From positions 1 through 9,342 of the forward strand of contig JBFLXN010000109.1 of NCBI GenBank assembly GCA_040755715.1: DNA of 9,342 bases. Direction: 5' to 3'. Position numbers and translations under genes: made by a program. This document shows positions 1 to 5,624 of this stretch, in pieces. Each line of letters opens with the position of its first letter. The stretch's first letter is position 1. The notes beneath the pieces were generated by a model. It searched no databases and had not been told where the DNA came from. It was given only the letters and a program-made list of their open reading frames with translations. The stretch is from JBFLXN01 sp040755715 [NCBI: Candidatus Edwardsbacteria bacterium] (GTDB lineage: Bacteria; Edwardsbacteria; AC1; JBFLXN01).

Positions 1-2
1 AT

Positions 3-284
3 TGTGGAAGATTACACACCCCCTGCCCCCTCTCAAGAGGGATTACACACCCCCTACCCCCTCTCAAGAGGGGATGTGCGGAAAGTAAAGTCTCTTTGAA
101 AATCTACAATGTCGCTGGGCAAGTGGTGAAGACGCTTGTCAACGAACCGCAGAAGCCGGGTTATTATGCAGTGAGATGGAATGGGAAAAATGAAAATGGA
201 AACTCTGTAGCCTCTGGTGTTTATTTCTATCGGCTGCAGGCGGGAGATTTCACTGCCACGAAGAAGATGATTCTGCTGCGGTAA
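3..284 (+). CDS. C-terminal FlgD-like / type IX-style sorting domain fragment (5' end outside window or broken)
   Basis: The frame is open from the window edge to a TAA at 282-284. From about base 81 it reads as a typical C-terminal beta-sandwich tail of secreted proteins: SKVSLKIYNVAGQVV, then VRWNGKNENG, then SGVYFYRL and a basic, hydrophobic end TKKMILLR. In proteins with this tail (FlgD-Ig-like or Por/type IX sorting domains) it usually marks an exported or surface protein. The homology begins before the TTG at 96, so that codon is unlikely to be the true start. Bases 10-71 of the same frame are a 31-bp tandem repeat that encodes Pro-rich sequence unlike the family. Either the repeat has been inserted into the gene or this is a remnant downstream of intergenic repeats. 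The domain call is firm; whether the gene is intact cannot be decided here. Confidence 0.6.
   Translation, partial: CGRLHTPCPLSRGITHPLPPLKRGCAESKVSLKIYNVAGQVVKTLVNEPQKPGYYAVRWNGKNENGNSVASGVYFYRLQAGDFTATKKMILLR
10..71. repeat. Two tandem copies of a 31-bp repeat, each with a hairpin
   Basis: Copy 1 (10-40) and copy 2 (41-71) are identical except for one base (G25 versus A56). Each begins GATTACACACCCCCT. Each ends in an inverted repeat of the form CCCCTC-TCAA-GAGG(GG), able to form a six-base stem with a four-base loop; copy 2 is followed by two more Gs. The unit resembles the C-rich palindromic repeats scattered between genes in many environmental genomes, but I cannot count copies outside this window. 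Confidence 0.85.
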
Positions 285-285
285 A

Positions 286-350
286 CCTCTCCCTTTATCC
301 CTCCCCTTCACCGCAAATGCGGGATCCCACTCTGGTGGGACAAGGAGAGG
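286..350. repeat. Foldback repeat with two inner hairpins, after the sorting-domain stop
   Basis: The left arm CCTCTCCCTTTATCCC pairs, with small bulges, with the right arm GGGACAAGGAGAGG. Inside lie two perfect small hairpins: CCGC-AAAT-GCGG near 310-322 and TCCCAC-TCTG-GTGGGA near 325-340. It starts two bases after the stop codon of the sorting-domain frame. There is no U-tract after the structure, so it looks more like a palindromic intergenic repeat than an intrinsic terminator, although it could protect the 3' end of the upstream mRNA. Confidence 0.6.
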
Positions 351-372
351 GAAGGGTGAAGTCTAAAAACCC

Positions 373-391
373 GTCCCGATAAAATCGGGAC
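373..391. repeat. Perfect palindrome GTCCCGAT-AAA-ATCGGGAC
   Basis: There is an eight-base perfect stem with a three-base loop. It is followed by a second small hairpin, CTACA-AAA-TGTAG, at 394-406. The core stem sequence recurs at 9287-9305 inside a longer palindrome, which suggests a dispersed family. No U-tract follows. Confidence 0.75.
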
Positions 392-430
392 CGCTACAAA
401 ATGTAGTGGCGCAATTTCATCGGACGGAAA

Positions 431-474
431 AGAAGAGCGTTCCAAGTTGGAAAAAGGAACGCCCTTCTTTTTTT
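431..474 (+). terminator. Rho-independent terminator upstream of the proS promoter
   Basis: AGAAGAGCGTTCC (431-443) pairs with GGAACGCCCTTCT (456-468) with one A-C mismatch, across a 12-base loop. A run of seven Ts (468-474) follows directly. The orientation fits termination of + strand transcripts arriving from the sorting-protein side. It ends just before the predicted -35 of the proS promoter, so it would insulate that operon. Confidence 0.75.
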
Positions 475-475
475 C

Positions 476-505
476 TTGCTTTTATTTTTATATTTTTGGT
501 ATACT
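476..505 (+). promoter_or_regulatory. Predicted sigma70-type promoter of the proS operon
   Basis: TTGCTT (476-481) and TATACT (500-505) are separated by 18 bases. TGG directly precedes the -10 box (497-499), giving an extended -10 of the form TGnTATACT. Transcription would start near 512, leaving a leader of about 175 bases before the proS start. That leader would include the CACAGAG inverted-repeat element. Predicted from sequence only. Confidence 0.55.
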
Positions 506-525
506 TATTTGTTAATGAAAAATGT

Positions 526-648
526 AACCACAGAGCACACAGAGAAAAAACCCGAAACCACAGAGAATTTTAAGTGTAGTAAAATCATCCTGATACATCG
601 GGATTTTCTGTGTCTCCTCTATTTAAAAACCCTGTGCTCTCTGTGGTT
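526..648. repeat. CACAGAG-type inverted-repeat element (about 123 bp)
   Basis: The ends are 17-base imperfect inverted repeats. AACCACAGAGCACACAG (526-542) matches the reverse complement of 632-648 at 15 of 17 positions, the outer 10 being perfect. A second direct copy of AACCACAGAG lies at 556-565, and an inner AAAATC/GATTTT pair (581-586, 602-607) brackets the centre. CACAGAG-rich repeats of this look are familiar from intergenic DNA of unrelated environmental bacteria, where they yield spurious ORFs of the TTEHTEK type. No transposase is present. It lies between the predicted promoter and ribosome binding site of proS. Confidence 0.7.
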
Positions 649-670
649 TTTCAGTAATAACTATTTAATG

Positions 671-691
671 AAAGGAGATTTCTAAACTTTG
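671..691 (+). promoter_or_regulatory. Ribosome binding site that sets the TTG start of proS
   Basis: AAAGGAGA (671-678) is a strong Shine-Dalgarno sequence, 10 bases upstream of TTG 689-691. Starting there gives MRWSKAFIPT, the conserved N-terminus of bacterial ProRS; the next in-frame ATG (719) would remove the conserved RWS. Confidence 0.75.
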
Positions 692-2389
692 CGCTGGTCA
701 AAAGCTTTTATTCCTACCATGAAAGAAAATCCGGCTGAAGCGGAAACTACCTGTCATCGGCTGATGCTCAAAGCCGGACTGATTAGAATGCTGACAACCG
801 GTGTCTATGAGTATTTGCCCTTAGGTTGGAAAGTATTGCTGAAGATTGCTAAGATTATTCGGGAAGAAATGGAAATTGCCGGAGCACAGGAATTGCTGTT
901 ACCGGTTTTGTCACCCGCAGAAATCTGGAAGGAAACAAGACGCTGGGATGACTTCGGAGCAGAAATGTTTCGCTTGAAAGATAGAAAGGAACGAGACCTT
1001 TGTCTCTGCCCGACTCACGAAGAAGTGATTACCGATTTGGTCAGACGAGAGATTTATTCTTATCGTGACTTGCCACAAGTCTGGTATCAGATTCAAACAA
1101 AATTTCGTGATGAGCCCCGCCCGAGGTCTGCTGTTTTAAGAGCAAGACAATTTATAATGAAAGATGCCTATAGTATGGATGTTGATGAAGAGGGTCTACA
1201 GAAGAGTTACCAATCACAATACTCTGCCTATAAAAGTATTTTTACTCGTTGTGGCTTAAAGTATTTCATTGTTGGTGCTTCTAGTGGTTTAATGGGTGGA
1301 ACCGGTTCACAGGAATTTATGGTGGAATCCCCTTCGGGTGAAGATACTGTCGTAATTTGTAATTCCTGTGACTATGCGGCTAATTTGGAAATTGCTACTT
1401 CTGTTTGTCTACCCGCAGAACATTCTGATGAATCACTTGAAGAAGTCTACACTCCGCAGAAAAAAACGGTAGAAGAAGTCTCATCATTTCTTCATACTCA
1501 TCCAAATCAACTAATGAAAAGTCTACTTTACATTGTAGAAGATAAACCTCTCTTCCTTTTGATTCGCGGTGATTATGAAGTGCAGGAATCAAAATTAATC
1601 TCTGTATTGAAAACCGCTATTTTTAGGCATGCTCAGCCGGAAGAAGTAACAAAATTGACGGGTGCTAAGGTAGGATTTATCAGCCCTATCGGTATCAAAA
1701 ATATTCCTATTATGGCTGACCTTTCGCTAAAAGGTGCTCAAGGAATGATTAGCGGTGCCAATAAAGATGACTATCACTTCAGAGGAATAAATCTAAACCG
1801 AGATTTAACAGTTGATACTTATGCCGATATTCGCTTAATCAAGGAAGGTGAAGCTTGTGTCAATTGTGGTAAACCTCTTAGAATAACACCGGCGATTGAA
1901 CTGGGACATGTCTTTAAATTGGGTACCAAATACTCAGAGAGTCTCAAAGCAAATTTTACTGACCTGAATGGTCAGGAGAAATCTGTGGTGATGGGAAGTT
2001 ATGGAATCGGTTTGGAACGAATTATGGCAGCCGCGATTGAACAACATCATGACGAAAATGGCATCATTTGGCCTTTGTCTATCGCTCCCTATCAAGTGGT
2101 CATCACCGTCTTAAATATGAATCACCCACAATCAGTAGAAGTTGCTGAAAAAATTTACAAAGATTTGCAAACCAGAAAAATTGAAGTTCTTTTTGATGAC
2201 CGTGATGAGCGAGCCGGTTTCAAATTTAAAGATGCAGATTTAATTGGCATTCCTTTCAGAATTACCATTGGGGAAAGAGCACTGAAAGAGGGGAAAATAG
2301 AAATTCGTTTTAGAGAAACACAAGAGATAACAAAAATTTCTCCTGAAGATGCCGTAGGGAAAATAAATGAGTTTCTTACTAAAAATTAA
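689..2389 (+). CDS. proS: Prolyl-tRNA synthetase (bacterial type, with editing domain)
   Basis: A cytoplasmic class II aminoacyl-tRNA synthetase that charges tRNA(Pro) with proline using ATP. At 566 residues it matches the usual bacterial form, which has an insertion editing domain against mischarged Ala-tRNA(Pro). Visible features in order: N-terminal RWS; motif 1 region around LLLPVLSPAEIW (69-80); CPTHEE (107-112); motif 2 from KFRDEPRPR to KDAYSM (138-163); the editing insertion at roughly 224-405, with K277 in LMKSLLY, a GxxxP-type stretch (GFISP, 329-333) and H363 in YHFRGIN; motif 3 GSYGIGLERIMAA (436-448); and the C-terminal anticodon-binding domain (about 465-566) with DDRDERAGFKFKDAD. 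CxxC pairs at 224/227 and 390/393 flank the insertion. Translation starts at TTG. Its last 23 bases overlap the next gene, which implies co-transcription. No defect is seen. Confidence 0.97.
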   Translation: MRWSKAFIPTMKENPAEAETTCHRLMLKAGLIRMLTTGVYEYLPLGWKVLLKIAKIIREEMEIAGAQELLLPVLSPAEIWKETRRWDDFGAEMFRLKDRKERDLCLCPTHEEVITDLVRREIYSYRDLPQVWYQIQTKFRDEPRPRSAVLRARQFIMKDAYSMDVDEEGLQKSYQSQYSAYKSIFTRCGLKYFIVGASSGLMGGTGSQEFMVESPSGEDTVVICNSCDYAANLEIATSVCLPAEHSDESLEEVYTPQKKTVEEVSSFLHTHPNQLMKSLLYIVEDKPLFLLIRGDYEVQESKLISVLKTAIFRHAQPEEVTKLTGAKVGFISPIGIKNIPIMADLSLKGAQGMISGANKDDYHFRGINLNRDLTVDTYADIRLIKEGEACVNCGKPLRITPAIELGHVFKLGTKYSESLKANFTDLNGQEKSVVMGSYGIGLERIMAAAIEQHHDENGIIWPLSIAPYQVVITVLNMNHPQSVEVAEKIYKDLQTRKIEVLFDDRDERAGFKFKDADLIGIPFRITIGERALKEGKIEIRFRETQEITKISPEDAVGKINEFLTKN

Positions 2390-2804
2390 GCAATTCATCC
2401 CTTCCGATTTTTGTCTCTCTTGTGACGGTTGTTGCCGGTTTCTACAAAAGGAAACTGTCTGGACACCCTTGAGAGTGAAACTTTTGCCATATCAGGATTA
2501 TTATATTTGTCAACACTTGGATGTGACTCATAACTTGTGTCTAATATACCCTCAAAGACCTTTTGATTGTCAACTCTATCCATTTGTCTTAGCCAAAAAT
2601 GATGAGGATGTATATTTAGCCTTGGATGAAAATTGCAGATTTCTGAATAAAAAAAAAGGTGAAGAATTTAACAAATATGTGGATTATCTGATTTCTCTGT
2701 TCACCGGCGAAGAGATGAAAAAGATGGTCAAAGATAATCTTCAATTGATTGTTTCCTATCCTAATGTAACTCTACTAAAGAGAATAGAAAGTCTAGATGC
2801 CTGA
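2367..2804 (+). CDS. YkgJ-type CxxCxxCC zinc/iron-cluster protein
   Basis: A 145-residue protein of the YkgJ/CxxCxxCC family (Pfam PF03692 by recognition), probably cytoplasmic because no signal peptide or membrane segment is visible. Hallmarks are C16-x2-C19-x2-C22-C23 near the N-terminus and the family signature YPQRPFDCQLYPF (61-73), with further cysteines at 48, 58, 68 and 90. The family is thought to bind Zn or an Fe-S centre through these cysteines, and its biochemical role is not settled. It starts at ATG 2367 inside the end of proS, behind a modest AGGGA (2356-2360). It ends eight bases into the next gene, so it is probably translationally coupled on both sides. The family call is confident; function is unknown. 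A role in protein or RNA modification is possible but is only inference. Confidence 0.88.
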   Translation: MSFLLKIKQFIPSDFCLSCDGCCRFLQKETVWTPLRVKLLPYQDYYICQHLDVTHNLCLIYPQRPFDCQLYPFVLAKNDEDVYLALDENCRFLNKKKGEEFNKYVDYLISLFTGEEMKKMVKDNLQLIVSYPNVTLLKRIESLDA

Positions 2805-3705
2805 GTTGAAGTCCTTAACATTAGAAGATAAATTTATAGTTGAAAAATATCTGAAGATTAAAAAGCATCAACTTTCTCCTTTTGCCTTCGCTAACATTTA
2901 TATTTGGAAGTGTCTTTTTGAAATTTACTGGACTATCATTGATGAATGCTTCTGTTTGTTTGCTGAAGATAAAAATGGCTGTTTTATGTATCTGCCTCCA
3001 TTAGGAGAAAAAATTTCTGGTAGTGTAATTGAACAATGTTTTGAAATAATGGATAGTGAGAATGAAAACAAGAATGTGACGCGCATTGAAAATGTAGAAG
3101 AAGATAGTCTATCACTTTATCAATTGTTAGGTTGTAAGATTGTGCCTAAAGGTAACGAATATTTTTACCAGCGAGAGGACTTAGTTAATTTAAAAGGAAA
3201 TAAATTAAAAGCAAAAAGATTGGCTTACAACTATTTTGTCAAACATTATCAATATAATTATCAACCATTTGAGCCACCGATGAAGGATGAATGTCTTTCT
3301 CTTTTGGAGAAATGGAAAAAGAATCGTCAAGAAAAATATACTGATGTTGTTTATCAAGCAATGTTAGAAGACAGTTTTTCTTGCCAGAAGATTACTTTAG
3401 AAAATTGTGCTCCATTGGATTTGCTCGGTAGAGTGGTAAAAATTGAAAATAGAATTAAAGGATATACTTTCGGTTTTGAGATTAATGAAGATATTTTTTG
3501 TATTCTCTTTGAAATAACTGATTTGAAAATAAAAGGACTGGCTCAATTCATCTTTCGGAAATTTTGCCGAGAAATGAAAATGTATAAAAATATTAATTTA
3601 ATGGATGATTCTGGATTAGAAAATTTACGACGAGTGAAATTGTCGTATTATCCATCTAAGCAAATTCGGAGTTATATTGTTTATAATGCTTTATCTACTA
3701 AATGA
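2797..3705 (+). CDS. DUF2156 protein (stand-alone relative of the aminoacyl-phosphatidylglycerol synthase catalytic domain)
   Basis: A soluble-looking protein of 302 residues. It carries the DUF2156/LPG_synthase_C pattern: FANIYIW near the N-terminus (31-37); the central EYFYQREDLVNLKGNK...KAKR (121-141) with AYNYF after it; and a C-terminal NLMDDSG...GLENLRRVKLSYYP region (267-286). In MprF this fold, a doubled GNAT-like domain, transfers an amino acid from aminoacyl-tRNA to phosphatidylglycerol. Stand-alone DUF2156 proteins without the MprF membrane part are common, and their substrate is mostly unknown. The start ATG 2797 overlaps the YkgJ-type gene by eight bases and lacks a strong Shine-Dalgarno, which points to translational coupling. 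It is rich in cysteine (11) and AT-rich. It is the last gene of the proS unit. The family call is good; the acceptor and aminoacyl donor cannot be read from the sequence. Confidence 0.85.
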   Translation: MPELKSLTLEDKFIVEKYLKIKKHQLSPFAFANIYIWKCLFEIYWTIIDECFCLFAEDKNGCFMYLPPLGEKISGSVIEQCFEIMDSENENKNVTRIENVEEDSLSLYQLLGCKIVPKGNEYFYQREDLVNLKGNKLKAKRLAYNYFVKHYQYNYQPFEPPMKDECLSLLEKWKKNRQEKYTDVVYQAMLEDSFSCQKITLENCAPLDLLGRVVKIENRIKGYTFGFEINEDIFCILFEITDLKIKGLAQFIFRKFCREMKMYKNINLMDDSGLENLRRVKLSYYPSKQIRSYIVYNALSTK

Positions 3706-3722
3706 ATGTCAATTTTTTTTTC

Positions 3723-3751
3723 TTGCAATTTGTCCATTATTTTGATATAAT
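3723..3751 (+). promoter_or_regulatory. Near-consensus sigma70 promoter of rimP-nusA-infB-nfeD
   Basis: TTGCAA (3723-3728), a spacer of exactly 17 bases, then a perfect TATAAT (3746-3751). The region is AT-rich and lies between the DUF2156 stop and rimP. The predicted transcription start is near 3757-3759, at the base of the hairpin that follows. Confidence 0.75.
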
Positions 3752-3755
3752 TATT

Positions 3756-3787
3756 AAAAGAGTGGGTCAAAGTTGCCCACTCTTTTT
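3756..3787 (+). terminator. Terminator-like hairpin at the predicted rimP transcript start (terminator or attenuator)
   Basis: AAAAGAGTGGG (3756-3766) pairs perfectly with CCCACTCTTTT (3776-3786) across a nine-base loop, and the pairing runs into a T-tract (3783-3787). As read-through from the DUF2156 gene it would act as an intrinsic terminator. For transcripts from the promoter at 3723-3751 it would be the very first structure made, and could act as an attenuator or a protective 5' stem-loop. Confidence 0.75.
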
Positions 3788-3822
3788 GATAGCTTGTGGT
3801 CTAGGAATTTGAATAATATCTT

Positions 3823-3838
3823 GAGAGGAAAATCAATG
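3823..3838 (+). promoter_or_regulatory. Ribosome binding site that sets the rimP start
   Basis: GAGAGGA (3823-3829) lies six bases before ATG 3836-3838. The only longer in-frame option, TTG 3773, sits inside the leader hairpin and has no such site, so ATG 3836 is preferred. Confidence 0.75.
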
Positions 3839-4330
3839 CTTGATGAAAAAGAAGAAGTCTTAGACAAAATTAGAAATATTGTTACACCTTTAGTAGTAGA
3901 GGAAGGACTGGAATTGGTAAATATAGAATTTTTGCCAAAACCTAAAATTTTACGCATTTTTGTTGATAGGTTAGGAGGAATCACTTTGGCTGAATGTGCT
4001 TCTCTCTCCCAGAAAATTTCTGCCAGACTAGATGAAGAAGACCCTTTTCCCTTTTCCTACCAGTTGGAAGTCTCCTCACCAGGACTAAATAGAGCATTAA
4101 AAAATGAAGCAGATTACAAAAAATTTATCGGACGATTGGTCCGACTCCAAACAAAAAGTCAAATTGATGGAGAATATGTGCATCCCGGAAGACTTTTAGA
4201 TTTTACCTCAGGAATGATAAAAATTGAAAAGTGGCAAAAATCTTTCAAGAAAGAGAAAATCATCTGGATTCCTTTTTCCGAAATCAAAAAAGCAAGATTG
4301 GAGATAGGAGGGGAAATGAATGAGTTATGA
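3836..4330 (+). CDS. rimP: Ribosome maturation factor RimP
   Basis: A cytoplasmic factor that helps mature the 30S subunit; 164 residues from ATG 3836, near the usual length of about 150. The N-terminal alpha/beta domain shows IVTPLVVEEGLELVNIEF, followed by ILRIFVDR and GGITLAECASLSQKIS. The family signature YQLEVSSPGLNRAL lies near the domain boundary, about residues 78-91. The C-terminal SH3-like domain follows (about 95-155), with FIGRLVRLQTK and a basic stretch ending WIPFSEIKKARLE. It is the first gene of the operon; its last 11 bases overlap nusA, the classical neighbour of rimP in many bacteria. An upstream TTG at 3773 would add 21 residues with no family resemblance, so it is not used. 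Confidence 0.95.
   Translation: MLDEKEEVLDKIRNIVTPLVVEEGLELVNIEFLPKPKILRIFVDRLGGITLAECASLSQKISARLDEEDPFPFSYQLEVSSPGLNRALKNEADYKKFIGRLVRLQTKSQIDGEYVHPGRLLDFTSGMIKIEKWQKSFKKEKIIWIPFSEIKKARLEIGGEMNEL
4306..4322 (+). promoter_or_regulatory. Strong ribosome binding site of nusA inside rimP
   Basis: AGGAGGGG (4306-4313) lies six bases before ATG 4320-4322, within the last codons of rimP, so nusA can initiate independently as well as by coupling. Confidence 0.75.
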
Positions 4331-5624
4331 ATTAATAGAGGCCATCAATCAAATTGCTAGGCAAAAGAACCTTGATAAGAATTTTCTTATTGAAACGCTT
4401 AAAGCGGGACTTCTTCTTGCCTGTAAGAGGCGTTTTGGATATATTGATAATATTGAAGTTAACATAGACGAAGAGCGTGGTGAGATAAAGTTAATCGTCA
4501 AAAAGAAAATTGTAGAAGAAGTAATCAATCCCAATACTGAGATTAGTCTTTTTGAGGCAAAGGAAATTTTAAAACAATTTACTTTAGGTGAAGAAATTGA
4601 AGAGGAAATTTCTTTTGAGACCTTCGGTAGAGGCGCCATTCAAGCAGTAAGACAACTTGTTTTTCAACGACTCCGAGAAGCCGAGCGAGAACAAGTTTTT
4701 AAAGACTATTCTAATCGTATTGGAGATATTGTAAGTGGCTCGGTCCAACAGATTCTAAAAGGAGATATTATTGTCAATCTGGGACGAACTGAAGCAGTGT
4801 TGCCTTTAAAAGAACAGATACATTCAGAAAAATACAAGCAGGGTCAGCCAATCCGAGCTTTAATGCTGGAAATTCAAAAGACATCAAAAGGACCACAAGT
4901 TATTCTCTCTAGGACTCATCCAAATTTATTGATTAAACTTATCCAACTGGAAGTTCCCGAAATCTACGAGGGTATCGTAGAAATCAAGGGTGCAGTTAGA
5001 GAACCAGGAGACCGGGCCAAAATCGCGGTCTATTCTAAGAATGCCCGAGTGGACCCCGTTGGAGCTTGTGTGGGACTTAAAGGCTCAAGGATTCAAAGTG
5101 TAACGAGAGAACTGTCTGGTGAAAAAATTGACATTGTTACCTGGAGTCCAGACCTAATAACCTTTGTTATCAGAGCCCTGGCTCCAGCAAAAGACCTCAA
5201 GGGAATAATGGAAGAAAAGGAACAGAGAATTACGGTGATTGCTCCGGATAGTCAATTGACTTTAGCTATTGGTAAGAAAGGACAAAATGTGCGTTTAGCC
5301 GCACGGCTGACAGGAGTGAAAATTGATTTACTCTCAGAAAGTGCTTACAAAAAACATCTTGAAGCCATAGAGAAAACAAAAATTCTCACCACGAATTTGC
5401 CTCTCGGACCAAAAATCAAGGAGAAACTTATTGCCAATGGAATTGACACCGCACAAAAAATTATGGAAACCTCTTTAGAAAAACTCTGCGAAATTCCTGG
5501 TATCGGTAAAAAAACAGCAGAAAAAATTCATAAGTGTACCCAAGAAATAATAGAAACTACCAAAGAAAAATTAGGGCAGAAAAAAGATACGGAGGTAATA
5601 GAAGGTGGACAAATTGAGAATTAA
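4320..5624 (+). CDS. nusA: Transcription termination/antitermination factor NusA
   Basis: An RNA polymerase-bound factor controlling pausing, intrinsic termination and antitermination. At 434 residues it is longer than the minimal Gram-positive form because of a C-terminal helix-hairpin-helix part. Domains: polymerase-binding N-terminal domain (1-130) with the LIEAINQIARQKNL start; S1 domain (about 136-200); KH1 (about 205-275) with EVPEIYEGIVEIKGAVREPG and the loop GLKG (252-255), where many homologues have GPKG; KH2 (about 285-345) with AIGKKGQNVRLAARLTG (GKKG at 318-321); then an HhH/Rad51-N-like segment (about 356-415) with EIPGIGKKTAEKI, and a charged tail. It overlaps rimP by 11 bases and infB by 20. 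The small ylxR and L7Ae-like genes often found between nusA and infB are absent. NusA often autoregulates its operon, which makes the leader hairpin at 3756 notable. Confidence 0.97.
   Translation: MSYELIEAINQIARQKNLDKNFLIETLKAGLLLACKRRFGYIDNIEVNIDEERGEIKLIVKKKIVEEVINPNTEISLFEAKEILKQFTLGEEIEEEISFETFGRGAIQAVRQLVFQRLREAEREQVFKDYSNRIGDIVSGSVQQILKGDIIVNLGRTEAVLPLKEQIHSEKYKQGQPIRALMLEIQKTSKGPQVILSRTHPNLLIKLIQLEVPEIYEGIVEIKGAVREPGDRAKIAVYSKNARVDPVGACVGLKGSRIQSVTRELSGEKIDIVTWSPDLITFVIRALAPAKDLKGIMEEKEQRITVIAPDSQLTLAIGKKGQNVRLAARLTGVKIDLLSESAYKKHLEAIEKTKILTTNLPLGPKIKEKLIANGIDTAQKIMETSLEKLCEIPGIGKKTAEKIHKCTQEIIETTKEKLGQKKDTEVIEGGQIEN
5591..5607 (+). promoter_or_regulatory. Ribosome binding site that sets the GTG start of infB
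   Basis: GGAGGT (5591-5596) lies eight bases before GTG 5605-5607, inside the 3' end of nusA. Starting at this GTG gives DKLRINEAAKEFKL, the expected beginning of the IF2 N-terminal domain. Confidence 0.8.

Noticed and set aside
54-311. 85-residue minus strand ORF across the left-edge repeats
   Set aside because: It spans the tandem repeat and lies opposite the sorting domain, whose + strand translation clearly matches a known fold.
476-685. 69-residue + strand ORF upstream of proS
   Set aside because: It runs through the promoter region and the CACAGAG repeat, and its TTEHTEKK-type peptide is typical of spurious ORFs from such repeats. It has no family resemblance.
512-688. T-box or other riboswitch in the proS leader
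   Set aside because: The leader looks like a dispersed inverted repeat. I see no T-box sequence, no specifier-loop layout and no terminator after the element.
3773-3835. Upstream TTG start extending RimP by 21 residues
   Set aside because: It lies inside the leader hairpin, has no Shine-Dalgarno, and the added residues do not resemble RimP. ATG 3836 has GAGAGGA at good spacing.
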